From positions 1,302,001-1,366,000 of the forward strand of contig OZ241918.1 of assembly GCA_965203915.1 (NCBI GenBank): DNA of 64,000 nt, read 5' to 3'. The DNA is from JASGCL01 sp965203915 (GTDB lineage: Bacteria > Pseudomonadota > Alphaproteobacteria > JASGCL01). Made by a program: the position numbers and the translations under genes. Positions 34,010-44,050 of the stretch are shown here, one piece after another (the first letter of the stretch is position 1; the number at the start of each line of letters is the position of its first letter). Below the pieces are notes generated by a model. It worked only from the letters and a program-made list of their open reading frames with translations. It ran no database searches and was not told where the DNA came from.

Positions 34010-34912
34010 ATGAGCAATTCCTCTCAACCAACAAATGCACCAGCAAAACCTGGTCCTGTGGCGCGGCCGATGAATTTTCAAACCATGGTGGCGCATTTGC
34101 AAGACTTTTGGGCAAAGCAAAATTGCGCTATTCTTTTTCCTATTAAAAATGAAGTGGGGGCGGGAACGTTTCACCCCGCCACCACGATAAAATGTTTGGG
34201 CAAAAAACCGTGGCGTGCGGCCTATATCCAGGAATGTTATCGCCCTGGCGATGGGCGTTATGGCACCCACCCCAATCGCCTCTGCCATTATTATCAATTT
34301 CAAGTTTTGTTAAAACCGAGCCCCGATGATTCCCAAAAATTGTTTTTGGAAAGTTTGAAAGCCATCGGCCTGGACGCCAACCACCATGATATAAGGTTTG
34401 TTGAAGACGATTGGCAAAGCCCCACCCTGGGTGCAGCAGGATTAGGTTGGGAAGTATGGTGCGATGGGATGGAGGTTGCCCAATTTACCTACTTCCAACA
34501 AATGGGCGGCTTGCCACTTGCTTTGCCATCGACCGAACTTACCTATGGGCTGGAACGTTTGGCAATGTTTTGCCAGGGCGTCGAAAATGTTTACGACCTG
34601 GATTACGGCGGTGGTTTGCGTTACGGTGATTTGTTTCAAGAAAATGAAGAAACCTATAGCCGTTATTATTTCGAATTAAGCGATGCCAACCAATTGGCAA
34701 AGGATTTCAAACAGGCCGAAGAAAATGCCCTGAGGTTGTTGGGCGAAGGGTCTATCTTGCCTGCTTACGATCATTGTATGCAAGCCAGCCATCTGTTTAA
34801 TATGTTGGAAGCGCGCGGCGCGGTGTCGGTGAGCGAACGCCAAGCCTATATCGACAGGGTGCGCACCCTGGTCGCCAAAATTGTCGAAGCCATAGCCGCA
34901 AGAGGGCAATAA
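34010..34912 (+). CDS. glyQ: Glycyl-tRNA synthetase alpha subunit
   Basis: 300 residues. The class II motifs of the alpha chain are present: FQTMVAHLQDFWAKQNCAIL, AAYIQECYRPGDGRYGTHPN with RLCHYYQFQVLLKPSP, WEVWCDGMEVAQFTYFQQMG, and LTYGLERLAMFCQGVENVYD. It forms an alpha2-beta2 enzyme with GlyS. The chosen ATG at 34010 has a weak AAAGAAA upstream; ATG at 34070 would give a start nearer that of relatives. glyS follows 17 bases later. Confidence 0.96.
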   Translation: MSNSSQPTNAPAKPGPVARPMNFQTMVAHLQDFWAKQNCAILFPIKNEVGAGTFHPATTIKCLGKKPWRAAYIQECYRPGDGRYGTHPNRLCHYYQFQVLLKPSPDDSQKLFLESLKAIGLDANHHDIRFVEDDWQSPTLGAAGLGWEVWCDGMEVAQFTYFQQMGGLPLALPSTELTYGLERLAMFCQGVENVYDLDYGGGLRYGDLFQENEETYSRYYFELSDANQLAKDFKQAEENALRLLGEGSILPAYDHCMQASHLFNMLEARGAVSVSERQAYIDRVRTLVAKIVEAIAARGQ

Positions 34913-34929
34913 TAAGTCAGCAAAAATAA

Positions 34930-36903
34930 ATGACCGATATTGTGATTGAATTGATGTTTGAAGAGTTGCCTGCAAAAGAACAGCGGCGGTTGCAAGGATA
35001 TTGTGAAAAAAATTGGCTGGCCGATAGCAATGGACAAAAAAAAATTCTTGTCGGGCCACGGCGGGTCGCCATGCTGGGGTTGGGGCTTGCGATGGCTGAT
35101 TTGCAAAAAACCGAATTGAAAAAAGGACCAAGGACCAACGCACCCAAGGAGGTCATAGGAAAATTTTTAGCCGCCAATGGTTTGACCGAAAAGGATTTAA
35201 AAATCGACGGCGATTATTATTTTTATCAAAAAACCAGCGATGTAAAAGATTGGTTGGTGGCAACATTAAGCGATAAAAATTTGTTTTCAAAAACCATGGT
35301 GTGGCAAGCGGCGACGGAAAATGGCGCAAAGGGTCAGGCTGGGCAATGGCGCGCCATTCGCCCCTTACGCCAAATTATTATTCAGGTTGACGACCAACCC
35401 ATGACGGGCGATGTTTCATGGGCGGGGAAAACCATGGCGTTGTCGCAACAATTTATTGGTCATCGGTTTTTGAGTGACGCGCCATTCACGCTCAACCATG
35501 CCAAAAATTATGAAGAAGAGATGGAGAAGCGTTCTGTAAAATTTTCGCAAAGCGGTCGTGCGATTGGCGGCGCAGATAGCGAGATAACTTTTGCTTGCGT
35601 CGAAGAAAAAAATTTGAAAATACTCGACCAAGCATTTTTATATGATGAGGTTTTGCCCTTGGTCGAATATCCCTTCCCCATGTTGGGCAAAATCGATGAT
35701 GAATTCATGGGGTTGCCACAGGAAATAATTATCAGCACCATCAAAAATCACCAAAAATTTATCCCGCTTTATGACAAAACACCTACACAATTTTCGCCGT
35801 ATTTTTTAATCATTGCCAACAATGGCGGCGATGAGCAAAAAGAAAAAGGAATTTTGGCGGGGTATCAGCGGGTTTTGCGGGCGCGCCTTGCCGATGCCAA
35901 ATATTTTTTACAGGAAGATTCAAAACATGACCTTCATTATTTTCGCGACAAATTAAAAAATCGTTTATTTTTTCAAGGCCTCGGCACGCTTTACGATAAA
36001 ACCGAACGGATAAAATCTATCGCCCTAAAATATAAAAATTATTTTGGCGTTGATAATGACGATGAAATAAAAATGGCAAGCGAATTATGCAAGGCCGACC
36101 TAACAACCCAAGTCGTCAATGAAATGCCCGAATTGCAAGGTATCATGGGCGGTTATTACGCCAAGCAGATGGGTTTGTCGGACAATGTTGCCACCGCCAT
36201 CGCCGAGCAATATCAACCCGTGCCGAGCGAGGGGGGGCTGCCTGCCCTGCTTGGCTTTGCCGACAGGTTGGATACCCTAATAGAATTTTTTAAGATTGGA
36301 AAAATGCCGACAGGTTCGAGCGACCCTTTCGCCCTGCGCCGCGCTGCCATTAATATCATTAATAGTTTGGTTATTTACCAAACACCCATGAGCATCGCCG
36401 ACCTCGCCTTATCTGCTCCCTTAAGCAATTTTTTAAAAGAAAGATTATTATATTATCTATCAACCTATCCACCAGAACTTAATGGACTGCTTCTTTCTAT
36501 CATTGAAAAACAATCCCTGTCGAAATCGCCACGACAATTGGGCGAGCTCGGATACGCGATGAAAAAAATCAACCTTTCCACCATCACCGCCCTGACCAAA
36601 CGCGCCATCAATATTGTTAACAAAGACTATACCGCCATCGATGAAAAAAATTTGTTGGAGGATGCCGAAAAAATTTTCTTCACCGCGTTGCAAAAATTAG
36701 ACGGCGATTTAAAAACAGCATTGCAAGCCGATGATATGTTGTCCGCCCTGCACCGCATCGCCGCCATCGCGCCGCAGTTAAATGGTTTTTTTGATAAGGT
36801 AATGGTCAATGATAAAGACGAAGCGAAAAAACAAAATCGCCATGCTCTGCTGAATAGATTCTTATCCCTAACGGGGCAGGTCGCCGATTTTTCGCTCGAA
36901 TAA
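34930..36903 (+). CDS. glyS: Glycyl-tRNA synthetase beta subunit
   Basis: 657 residues, slightly short of the usual 680-700. IELMFEELPAKEQRRLQ at the N-terminus; VEYPFPMLGKIDDEFMGLPQ near 252-271, then ISTIKNHQKFIPLYDKT; a central RLADAKYFLQEDSKHDLHYF; ADLTTQVVNEMPELQGIMGG near 390; and FALRRAAINIINSLV near 464. The C-terminal anticodon-binding domain is recognisable (NRHALLNRFLSLTGQVADFS). It works with GlyQ to charge tRNA-Gly. The gene converges with birA; the 23 bases between hold AT-rich sequence but no firm terminator. Confidence 0.95.
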   Translation: MTDIVIELMFEELPAKEQRRLQGYCEKNWLADSNGQKKILVGPRRVAMLGLGLAMADLQKTELKKGPRTNAPKEVIGKFLAANGLTEKDLKIDGDYYFYQKTSDVKDWLVATLSDKNLFSKTMVWQAATENGAKGQAGQWRAIRPLRQIIIQVDDQPMTGDVSWAGKTMALSQQFIGHRFLSDAPFTLNHAKNYEEEMEKRSVKFSQSGRAIGGADSEITFACVEEKNLKILDQAFLYDEVLPLVEYPFPMLGKIDDEFMGLPQEIIISTIKNHQKFIPLYDKTPTQFSPYFLIIANNGGDEQKEKGILAGYQRVLRARLADAKYFLQEDSKHDLHYFRDKLKNRLFFQGLGTLYDKTERIKSIALKYKNYFGVDNDDEIKMASELCKADLTTQVVNEMPELQGIMGGYYAKQMGLSDNVATAIAEQYQPVPSEGGLPALLGFADRLDTLIEFFKIGKMPTGSSDPFALRRAAINIINSLVIYQTPMSIADLALSAPLSNFLKERLLYYLSTYPPELNGLLLSIIEKQSLSKSPRQLGELGYAMKKINLSTITALTKRAINIVNKDYTAIDEKNLLEDAEKIFFTALQKLDGDLKTALQADDMLSALHRIAAIAPQLNGFFDKVMVNDKDEAKKQNRHALLNRFLSLTGQVADFSLE

Positions 36904-36926
36904 AGGCGAGTAAAATATAATAAATT

Positions 36927-37676
36927 TTATAAAATATCCGCCACCGCGATTATTTTTTTCACCCCGTCCACCACCACGCGCAGGGCGCCATTGGCTGTAA
37001 CCCCGCGATAAAAACCCGTCATTTTTTTTGGCTGCCCTGGCACCGTGAATGTTATCACCCTGTCGCGCGGTAAAGATTTTTTTTCATAATCATCGTGAAA
37101 TGGCATAAAACCATTTTGCTGCCAGGCAGGCAATTTGTTATCAAGCGTCTGTAAAAATATTCTCGCCAATTGTTTGTTTGACGGTATTGTGTTGGCCGCC
37201 ATAGCCAACCAACCAAAACCATCGGGCGCGTGATGAATATTAATTCCCACGCCGATAATAATGGCATGGTCTATTTTTTCTATCAATATGCCGCCCATTT
37301 TTTTACCATTGATTAATAAATCGTTGGGCCATTTGAGGCATAAGGATTTTTTTTCGCCAAGAAAATTTATCAAACTATCAAACAAACACAAACCAATCAC
37401 CAGGCTTAGGCTTGGTAATTCTTGGGGTAGAAAAGAAAAACGCGGCAAGTAAAGCGACATGAAAAAATTCTCCCCCATTGTTTCAGACCGCGGTTTTGTT
37501 CGATGCGAATCGATAAATAATCGGCCATGCCGCCCATAGCCCGCGGTTTGCCGCCCCGTTAAAAAAACAACCGATTTTTTTTCTTGGTGCGAAGCATGAT
37601 ATTTTTTTGCTTCGTCCTGGGTGCTGGCAATTTGTGCAAAATCACAAAGCCAATAATCGCCAAGAAATTTTTCCAT
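36927..37676 (-). CDS. birA: Biotin-[acetyl-CoA-carboxylase] ligase
   Basis: 249 residues, catalytic and C-terminal domains only; no N-terminal DNA-binding domain, so it should not act as the E. coli-type repressor. Visible are ASTQDEAKKYHASHQ near 17, the adenylate-binding TAGYGRHGRLF near 44-54 (the loop carries extra residues after it), LKWPNDLLINGKKMGGILIE near 113-132, and GVGINIHHAP. It links biotin to acetyl-CoA carboxylase. It follows nuoN by 15 bases, an arrangement common in alphaproteobacteria, and may share the operon with bioY at 48642. Confidence 0.92.
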   Translation of the reverse strand: MEKFLGDYWLCDFAQIASTQDEAKKYHASHQEKKSVVFLTGRQTAGYGRHGRLFIDSHRTKPRSETMGENFFMSLYLPRFSFLPQELPSLSLVIGLCLFDSLINFLGEKKSLCLKWPNDLLINGKKMGGILIEKIDHAIIIGVGINIHHAPDGFGWLAMAANTIPSNKQLARIFLQTLDNKLPAWQQNGFMPFHDDYEKKSLPRDRVITFTVPGQPKKMTGFYRGVTANGALRVVVDGVKKIIAVADIL

Positions 37677-37691
37677 AAAAACAATAAATAA

Positions 37692-39227
37692 TTACGGGCG
37701 GAACAACGCCAGCCATGCCATCAACTTGCCCAATAACAATGGCATCAATATTTGCGCCAACACCACCAACCAAAACCAAAAATTGATGAGGGTGTTTTTT
37801 TGCCCTGGATAAACTTGGCGTGATTCAAGTTTGAAATCGGTTGGCGCGGCGTCGATATAAATGGTTTTGATTATTTTTAAATAATAGGTCGATGACACCA
37901 AACTTAATATAACCGCCAGCACCGCCAGCCCAATAAAATTATATTTCACCAATATTATCAACACCCACCATTTGGAAAAAAATCCCAGCAGGGGCGGAAT
38001 CCCCGCCAAAGAAAATAACAGCACCAACAGACCAAAAGCCAATTTTGGTTTATATTGCGACAAGCCAGCAAAATCGCTCAGGCTTAATTCATCATCATTG
38101 TTTTCTTTATTTGGTTTGATAAAAACCTTATGAACGCCAAGCAACACCGCAAGCAACCCGATGGTTTGGGTTAAATAGATAAATAAATAACCCGTGAATA
38201 ACCCCAGCGAATCAAACCCACCATCTTTTGACAAACCAACCAACGCCAATAATAAAAACCCAACATGGCTAACCCCCGACAGGGCGATGAAACGTTTCAA
38301 ATTATTTTGGGTAAGGGCGGGGAAAGCCCCAAAAATAAGCGACAGCACGGCTAAAATAGCAAGCAAAACCTGCCATTGATTTTGTAGCGGCGAAAAATAT
38401 TCCAACAACAAACGCGCCAATATAACCAAACTGGCCAACTTGGGCGCGGTGGCAAAAAACGCCGTGACGGGCGACAAGGCCCCTTGGTAAACATCGGGTG
38501 CCCAAAAATGAAATGGTGCGGCAGAAATTTTAAAACCCAACCCAACAATAACAAACAACAAGCCGAGGGTTAGAGATAATATCGCGGTATCGCCACCATT
38601 CATAAGATTGGCGACGGCGGTTTTAATTTCCATAAAATCCAAACTGCCCGTCATGCCATATATCAAACTTACCCCGAATAGGAAAATCGCCGATGCCATC
38701 GAACCCAAAATATAATATTTCAATGCCGCTTCGCTAGCCCGTTGGTCATGACGGTTCATGCTGACCAAAAAATAAAAGCAAAGGGACGATAATTCCAAAC
38801 CCAAATAAAGTGTGACAAAATTCCCCGCGGCGACCATCACCATCAACCCCACCACCGACAACAACATCAATGTTGGCACTTCGAAACGGAATAAACTGGT
38901 GGCGGGTTTGGCGCGGCCGACCTCCTTACCCATTGGGACAATGGTTTGCCAAAACCTGCCCGATAATTGTAAGACAACAAAGGTTGATGCCAATATCAAC
39001 AACCACCCAAACACAATGAACGGGTGGTAAGCCATTAAATTAACCGTGACATCATCGCCCCGCCCAACAAATAACAACGCGCCCAACAAGGCCGCGATAG
39101 AAAAAAAATGCGACCAGCGCGCAAAAATACCATATAGCCCCGTCAGCAAAACAAAAATGGCCGCCGCGGTCAGGAAACTAATCGGGGCAAGGTTTTTTGA
39201 AAACAGCAAATGAATAATATCGGTCAT
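37692..39227 (-). CDS. nuoN: NADH-quinone oxidoreductase subunit N
   Basis: 511 residues; a polytopic antiporter-like subunit of complex I, with about 14 membrane segments. Conserved pieces are YLGLELSSLCFYFLVSMNRH near 136, EAALKYYILGSMASAIFLFG near 166 (proton-pathway Lys), APFHFWAPDVYQGALSPVTA near 236, and GIPPLLGFFSKWWV near 418. It couples quinone reduction to proton translocation. A charged loop (PNKENNDDELSLSD) near 375 is slightly longer than usual. It lies after nuoM with a 21-base gap. Confidence 0.96.
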   Translation of the reverse strand: MTDIIHLLFSKNLAPISFLTAAAIFVLLTGLYGIFARWSHFFSIAALLGALLFVGRGDDVTVNLMAYHPFIVFGWLLILASTFVVLQLSGRFWQTIVPMGKEVGRAKPATSLFRFEVPTLMLLSVVGLMVMVAAGNFVTLYLGLELSSLCFYFLVSMNRHDQRASEAALKYYILGSMASAIFLFGVSLIYGMTGSLDFMEIKTAVANLMNGGDTAILSLTLGLLFVIVGLGFKISAAPFHFWAPDVYQGALSPVTAFFATAPKLASLVILARLLLEYFSPLQNQWQVLLAILAVLSLIFGAFPALTQNNLKRFIALSGVSHVGFLLLALVGLSKDGGFDSLGLFTGYLFIYLTQTIGLLAVLLGVHKVFIKPNKENNDDELSLSDFAGLSQYKPKLAFGLLVLLFSLAGIPPLLGFFSKWWVLIILVKYNFIGLAVLAVILSLVSSTYYLKIIKTIYIDAAPTDFKLESRQVYPGQKNTLINFWFWLVVLAQILMPLLLGKLMAWLALFRP

Positions 39228-39248
39228 GGTTTTTCCTTTCGTTATCTT

Positions 39249-40736
39249 TTATGGCGTGATAATTTTATTTATAACGGGTTCGATAACACTGGTTAATAAT
39301 TTTGAATGGATGCCGAGCCAAAATGTTATCGCCACCAACGGCAACAATATCAACCATTCGCGCAAATTGATATCGGTTAAGTTTTTAACCATGCTGTTGT
39401 CGGCGGTGTTAACATTGCCAAAGAACACCCGCGCATACAAAACCAACATGTAGGCCGCACCCAACACCATGCCCAATGCCAAACCCAAGGCAACGATGGG
39501 TTGTTGTTGGTAAACGCCAAGCATCGAAATAAATTCACCCAAGAAACCAAAGGTGGCTGGCAAACCAATCGACGACAGGGTTAAGAAAAAGAACATGGTT
39601 GCAAACCACGGCATTTTTTTCGCCACCCCGCCGTAATCGGCGATCTGACGACTGTGGGTGCGGTCATACAACACACCCACCCCGAAGAATAACCCCGCGG
39701 AGGTAATACCGTGAGCCAACATTTGCAACATGGACCCCATGATACCGATGGCATTGCCCGAAAAAATACCCGCGGTAACAATACCCATATGCGCCACCGA
39801 CGAGTAGGCTATCAATTTTTTCATGTCGGCTTGGACCAGGGCTATCAAACTTGCCCAAATCACCGCGATGACGGACAGGGCAAAAATAAATGGGGCAAAG
39901 GTTGCCGCCGCATCGGGCAACCATGGCAAACTTAAACGCAAGAATCCATAACCGCCCATTTTTAATAACACGCCCGCCAATATCATCGACCCCGCGGTGG
40001 GGGCTTCCACATGGGCGTCGGGCAACCAGGTATGCACGGGCCACATGGGTATTTTCACCGCGAAGGAAGCAAACAGAGCAAAGAAGAAAACATATTGCCA
40101 AGCCGCAGGAATACTGTTGGGCAGGGTTTTATTCATCGCCATGGTTAAATCGCTGGTGCCCGCCATAAGCATCATGGCTATCAAAGCCACCAACATCACA
40201 ACCGAACCCAACAACGTGTAAAGAAAAAATTTGAAACTAGCTTTCAGCCGATTCTCGCCCCCCCAAATGCCAATAATCAAAAACATCGGTATCAAGACGC
40301 CTTCAAAAAATATATAAAACAAAAACATATCAAGGGCGACAAAACAGCCTATCATCATGGTTTCCAAAACCAAGAAAGCAATCATGTAATCGCGCACCCG
40401 CGATTGAATACCGCGCCAACTGGCCAGCAAGCTTAAAGGAGTCAAAAAAGTTGATAGCAGCACAAAATAGATAGACAATCCATCAACCCCCAAACGGTAA
40501 CCAATGTTTAAACTTGGCAACCATATTCTTTGTTCCAACATTTGCACCCCATCGACCGCGGGCTTGAAGGCAAAAAACACCGCCAAGGATAAAAAGAAAT
40601 TAATCAAAGAAAAAACCAAGGCGACCACCCTGACCGCCGTTTTGTCAGATTCGCTATTTTTAAAAAATAATAACAGGAATGCCCCCAGCAAAGGCAGGTA
40701 AGTCAAAAATGATAATATTGGAAAAGACATATTCAC
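39249..40736 (-). CDS. nuoM: NADH-quinone oxidoreductase subunit M
   Basis: 495 residues, 14 predicted membrane segments. LGVDGLSIYFVLLSTFLTPL near 81, MFLFYIFFEGVLIPMFLIIG near 135 (the conserved Glu), AVKIPMWPVHTWLPDAHVEA near 222 (Lys), TAGSMILAGVLLKMGGYGFL, and FLGEFISMLGVYQQQP near 400 identify it. It is one of three antiporter-like subunits of the complex I membrane arm. nuoL ends 10 bases upstream. Confidence 0.97.
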   Translation of the reverse strand: MNMSFPILSFLTYLPLLGAFLLLFFKNSESDKTAVRVVALVFSLINFFLSLAVFFAFKPAVDGVQMLEQRIWLPSLNIGYRLGVDGLSIYFVLLSTFLTPLSLLASWRGIQSRVRDYMIAFLVLETMMIGCFVALDMFLFYIFFEGVLIPMFLIIGIWGGENRLKASFKFFLYTLLGSVVMLVALIAMMLMAGTSDLTMAMNKTLPNSIPAAWQYVFFFALFASFAVKIPMWPVHTWLPDAHVEAPTAGSMILAGVLLKMGGYGFLRLSLPWLPDAAATFAPFIFALSVIAVIWASLIALVQADMKKLIAYSSVAHMGIVTAGIFSGNAIGIMGSMLQMLAHGITSAGLFFGVGVLYDRTHSRQIADYGGVAKKMPWFATMFFFLTLSSIGLPATFGFLGEFISMLGVYQQQPIVALGLALGMVLGAAYMLVLYARVFFGNVNTADNSMVKNLTDINLREWLILLPLVAITFWLGIHSKLLTSVIEPVINKIITP

Positions 40737-40746
40737 AAAACTTTCT

Positions 40747-42879
40747 TTAATGTAGCAACAGATAAACCAACAGCGTCATCAAGCCAAGAATAAATATCAT
40801 GGCATAGTGATATAAAAATCCGGTTTGCACCGCGCGCCCCGCACGACTTAAGGTTAAAGACACCAAACGCAAAAAATGCGGACCAACATTATCAATAATT
40901 CTTAAATCGCCACCTTGCCAAAAAACCCTGCCCAAGAATTTTGCAGGCACAATGAATAAGAAATGATACAATTCATCTATCCACCATTTATGATAAGAAA
41001 ACAAATAAAGTGGTTTAAGCCATTTTGCCAAAACCCCAGGCAAGTTTGGCAACAAGATATAACCCACAAAAGCAAGGATAAAACCAACAACCATCATCAA
41101 GGTTGGTATCCATTTCACCAACAATGGCGTGTGATGGATTTCTTCCATGATTTTATTGTGCGCCAAGGCCCCTTGCCAAAATTCGCCTTGCAATGGGCCA
41201 ATCAACAAAGGATAAAAATAAAACCCCGCAAACAAAGCCCCCACCGCCAATATCGCCAAGGGCACCAACATCACCGCGGTCGATTCATGGATATGAGCCA
41301 TGATTTTTTTATCGGCGCGCGGCGCACCGTGGAACGTTAAAAACAGCAAACGGAAACTATAAAAACTGGTGAAGAAACAGGTCAGCACCAACAGGTAAAA
41401 TGGCAAGGCCGATATGGCACCGCCCGCCAGAACCGATCCCGCAAAGGACGATTCAACTATCAAATCTTTAGAAAAATAACCCGAGGTAAAAGGAAAGCCA
41501 ACCAAGCTTAAACTGCCTAACCACATGAAGAATCTTGTCAGGGGCATGAATTTGCCCACCCCGCCCATTTTGGTCAAATCTTGTTCGCCACTTAAACCAT
41601 GGATGACCGAACCCGCGCCCAAAAATAATAAGGCTTTAAAAAAAGCATGGGTAAGCAGGTGGAACAAAGCAACCGAGTAGGCGGAAAAACCCAAGGCGAC
41701 AAACATAAACCCAAGTTGAGAACAGGTGGAGTAGGCGATGACGCGTTTGATATCTTTTTGAGTCAACCCAACGAAGCCCGCAAAAAACGCGGTGATAGCC
41801 CCAACCCATATGACGACTTGCAAAGCAATGGGGGACAATTCGAACAAAGGCGATAAACGCGCCACCATAAAAATACCCGCCGTCACCATGGTGGCGGCAT
41901 GGATAAGGGCGGAAACGGGGGTTGGCCCTTCCATCGCGTCGGGCAGCCAGGTATGCAAACCAAACTGCGCCGATTTGCCCATGGCACCCATGAACAGCAA
42001 CAAACATATTAAAGTAATAGCATGGATATTGGTGCCAAAAATTGTAAAGACCTCATCAACCTTGGTCGGCAACACTTTAAAAATTTCTGCAAACCCTAAC
42101 TCGCCCGTTAATTTATACAGGGCAAAAATACCCAAGGCAAAACCAATATCGCCAACCCGATTAACCAAAAATGCCTTGATAGCCGCCGACCGTGCCGATG
42201 GTTTTTCATGCCAAAAACCTATCAGGAGGTAAGAAGCAAGCCCCACCCCTTCCCACCCGAAGAATAATTGCACCAGGTTGCTTGAGGATATAAGCATAAG
42301 CATGGCGAAGGTAAAAAAACCGAGGTAAGCAATGAAGCGTGAAAAGTTTTTATCGCCGTGCATATAACCCTTCGAATAGACATGCACCAAAAATGAAACG
42401 GTGGTGACAACCAACAACATCATCAAACTTAAACTATCAAACATCAAACCCCAAGAAAAATTAAGTTTCGACATCGAAAACCAATCGAGCAATGGGAAAA
42501 CCACTGATTTTAAATGCGCGCCATCGCGTGCCAATGAAATCGCGCCTTCCACCGCTTGGCTTGTCGCCGCTGCACCATCGGTCGCGGCACTGGCAAGGGC
42601 ATTGTGGGCGGTTGCCGCCGCGTCGGTCACCGCGGTATCAACCCCGTTGGCAACGGTAGCGGCAGCATGATCCGTATTATCCGCCGTTGCGATCGCGGCT
42701 TTTCCCGCCAGCGGACGATTAAACAAAAAAACCAGCCACGACGCCATCATCGTGACAAATAAAAAACTGCTGGATAATAAAGCCGTGCCCTTTTCTTTCA
42801 AACGTTTGCCTATCAACAACAATATCAATGCCGACAGCAACGGTAAAAAAACGATGACTAAAAATACATAAGACGTCAT
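40747..42879 (-). CDS. nuoL: NADH-quinone oxidoreductase subunit L with an Ala-rich periplasmic insertion
   Basis: 710 residues. The typical core is present: FDSLSLMMLLVVTTVSFLVH, FFGWEGVGLASYLLIGFWHE near 207, SAQFGLHTWLPDAMEGPTPV near 304, FKALLFLGAGSVIHGLSG near 415, and the long C-terminal transverse helix region with IHHTPLLVKWIPTLMMV. NuoL is the distal proton-pumping subunit. Between the second and third membrane segments (about residues 58-122) lies an Ala/Thr/Asp-rich stretch of about 65 residues that relatives lack or have much shorter. It is in frame and on a periplasmic loop by the expected topology. Confidence 0.96.
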   Translation of the reverse strand: MTSYVFLVIVFLPLLSALILLLIGKRLKEKGTALLSSSFLFVTMMASWLVFLFNRPLAGKAAIATADNTDHAAATVANGVDTAVTDAAATAHNALASAATDGAAATSQAVEGAISLARDGAHLKSVVFPLLDWFSMSKLNFSWGLMFDSLSLMMLLVVTTVSFLVHVYSKGYMHGDKNFSRFIAYLGFFTFAMLMLISSSNLVQLFFGWEGVGLASYLLIGFWHEKPSARSAAIKAFLVNRVGDIGFALGIFALYKLTGELGFAEIFKVLPTKVDEVFTIFGTNIHAITLICLLLFMGAMGKSAQFGLHTWLPDAMEGPTPVSALIHAATMVTAGIFMVARLSPLFELSPIALQVVIWVGAITAFFAGFVGLTQKDIKRVIAYSTCSQLGFMFVALGFSAYSVALFHLLTHAFFKALLFLGAGSVIHGLSGEQDLTKMGGVGKFMPLTRFFMWLGSLSLVGFPFTSGYFSKDLIVESSFAGSVLAGGAISALPFYLLVLTCFFTSFYSFRLLFLTFHGAPRADKKIMAHIHESTAVMLVPLAILAVGALFAGFYFYPLLIGPLQGEFWQGALAHNKIMEEIHHTPLLVKWIPTLMMVVGFILAFVGYILLPNLPGVLAKWLKPLYLFSYHKWWIDELYHFLFIVPAKFLGRVFWQGGDLRIIDNVGPHFLRLVSLTLSRAGRAVQTGFLYHYAMIFILGLMTLLVYLLLH

Positions 42880-42889
42880 ATTCTCTACC

Positions 42890-43246
42890 TTAATTTTTTA
42901 ATTGATTGGCCGATGAAATATCGATATTGGCACGCAGCCTGAAGAAAACCACAACGATGGCCAGTCCAATGGCGGCCTCCGCCGCGGCAACCGTCAACAC
43001 AAACATCACCAACACTTGTCCGCTTATATTTTGCCACTGGTGAGAAAAGGCAACAAAATTAATATTAACCGCCAACAGCAGAATTTCTATCGACATCAAC
43101 AGGGTGATGATATTTTTACGGTTGAGGACAATACCCAGCAACCCCAAGGAAAATAACAGAGCCGACAAAATAATAAAATGAGACAACCCCACCGTGGCCC
43201 AACCCACCAACAGGTTGTTAAAATCATTGATATATTGCTGCAACAT
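42890..43246 (-). CDS. nuoK: NADH-quinone oxidoreductase subunit K
   Basis: 118 residues against about 101 usually, because of a 17-residue N-terminal lead; the start may be internal. Three membrane segments carry the conserved Glu residues: LLMSIEILLLAVNINFVAF near 48-66 and VLTVAAAEAAIGLAIVVVFF near 83-102. GLSHFIILSALLFSLGLLGI is the family's usual N-terminus. It is a small membrane-arm subunit of complex I. It sits between nuoJ (49 bases upstream) and nuoL (10 bases downstream). Confidence 0.96.
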   Translation of the reverse strand: MLQQYINDFNNLLVGWATVGLSHFIILSALLFSLGLLGIVLNRKNIITLLMSIEILLLAVNINFVAFSHQWQNISGQVLVMFVLTVAAAEAAIGLAIVVVFFRLRANIDISSANQLKN

Positions 43247-43295
43247 TTTCTTTTGCTCTTTAAATCATTATTAGCTTTTTTTCAATTTTTTTAGG

Positions 43296-44030
43296 TTATT
43301 TTTTATTCGTCGCCTTCGTTCGCTTTGTGTTTTTTGCCAGGCTGCGTTGGTTTGAAACCGCTCTAACCTTGTCGATGGGCAAGGCCAAACGACCAATGTA
43401 TTTTGCGCCCGCGCCATTTTTAATATTTAATAGTTGCAGGTCATCGGCCTTCATCCGCATGTTTTGTTTAAAGATAACTTGTTTTTTAACATCCAACCTT
43501 TTGCGGTGGGTCAACATGATGGCGGCTATCATCGCCACCAACAATATTAATCCCGCCACTTCGAAGGCCACAAAATAATCGGTGTAAATAACTTGGCCCA
43601 AGGATTTTATATTATCGTTGCTGGCGGTAACCTGCGCCAAAAAACTTGGTTTTTTTTGCGCTTGCAACGGCACCAAATAGGCCAAAATGACCAGGGTCAT
43701 CTCCACCAACAACAGCAACCCCACCGTGCCACCCACGATAAAATAAGGTGAGAAGAATTTTCGCGTCCTTTCCTTTTTTACATCAAGCATCATCACCACG
43801 AATAGGAACAACACCATCACCGCCCCGACATAAACAACAATGAGAAGCAAACTTAAAAATTCCGCCCCCGCCAACATGAATAATCCCGCGGCGTTAAAAA
43901 ATGCCAAAATTAAAAACAACACGCCATGCACAGGATTTTGCGCCAAGATAACCACCAGGGCCGACATCAACAACATCAAGCCACATACCCAAAATACCAG
44001 GCTGTAAATAAATTCTGCAAAATCCATCAT
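43296..44030 (-). CDS. nuoJ: NADH-quinone oxidoreductase subunit J
   Basis: 244 residues, five membrane segments. PVHGVLFLILAFFNAAGLFM near 33-52, LLLIVVYVGAVMVLFLFVVM near 61-80 (the pi-bulge helix region), and IYTDYFVAFEVAGLILLVAM near 148 mark it. The C-terminal 60 residues are cytoplasmic, basic and rather long (KNTKRTKATNKK at the end), beyond the usual 200. The start could be ATG at 44030 or the next codon. It follows nuoI by 20 bases. Confidence 0.95.
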   Translation of the reverse strand: MMDFAEFIYSLVFWVCGLMLLMSALVVILAQNPVHGVLFLILAFFNAAGLFMLAGAEFLSLLLIVVYVGAVMVLFLFVVMMLDVKKERTRKFFSPYFIVGGTVGLLLLVEMTLVILAYLVPLQAQKKPSFLAQVTASNDNIKSLGQVIYTDYFVAFEVAGLILLVAMIAAIMLTHRKRLDVKKQVIFKQNMRMKADDLQLLNIKNGAGAKYIGRLALPIDKVRAVSNQRSLAKNTKRTKATNKK

Positions 44031-44050
44031 GACATTTTTCCCTTCGTTTT

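Noticed and set aside
33950..34303. Upstream extension of the ndk frame to 265 codons
   Set aside because: It runs antisense across the glyQ start; the family begins at the ATG at 33949.
39664..40168. Open frames of 74-145 codons antisense or out of frame in nuoM
   Set aside because: nuoM is certain from its motifs; these frames are by-products of its codon use.
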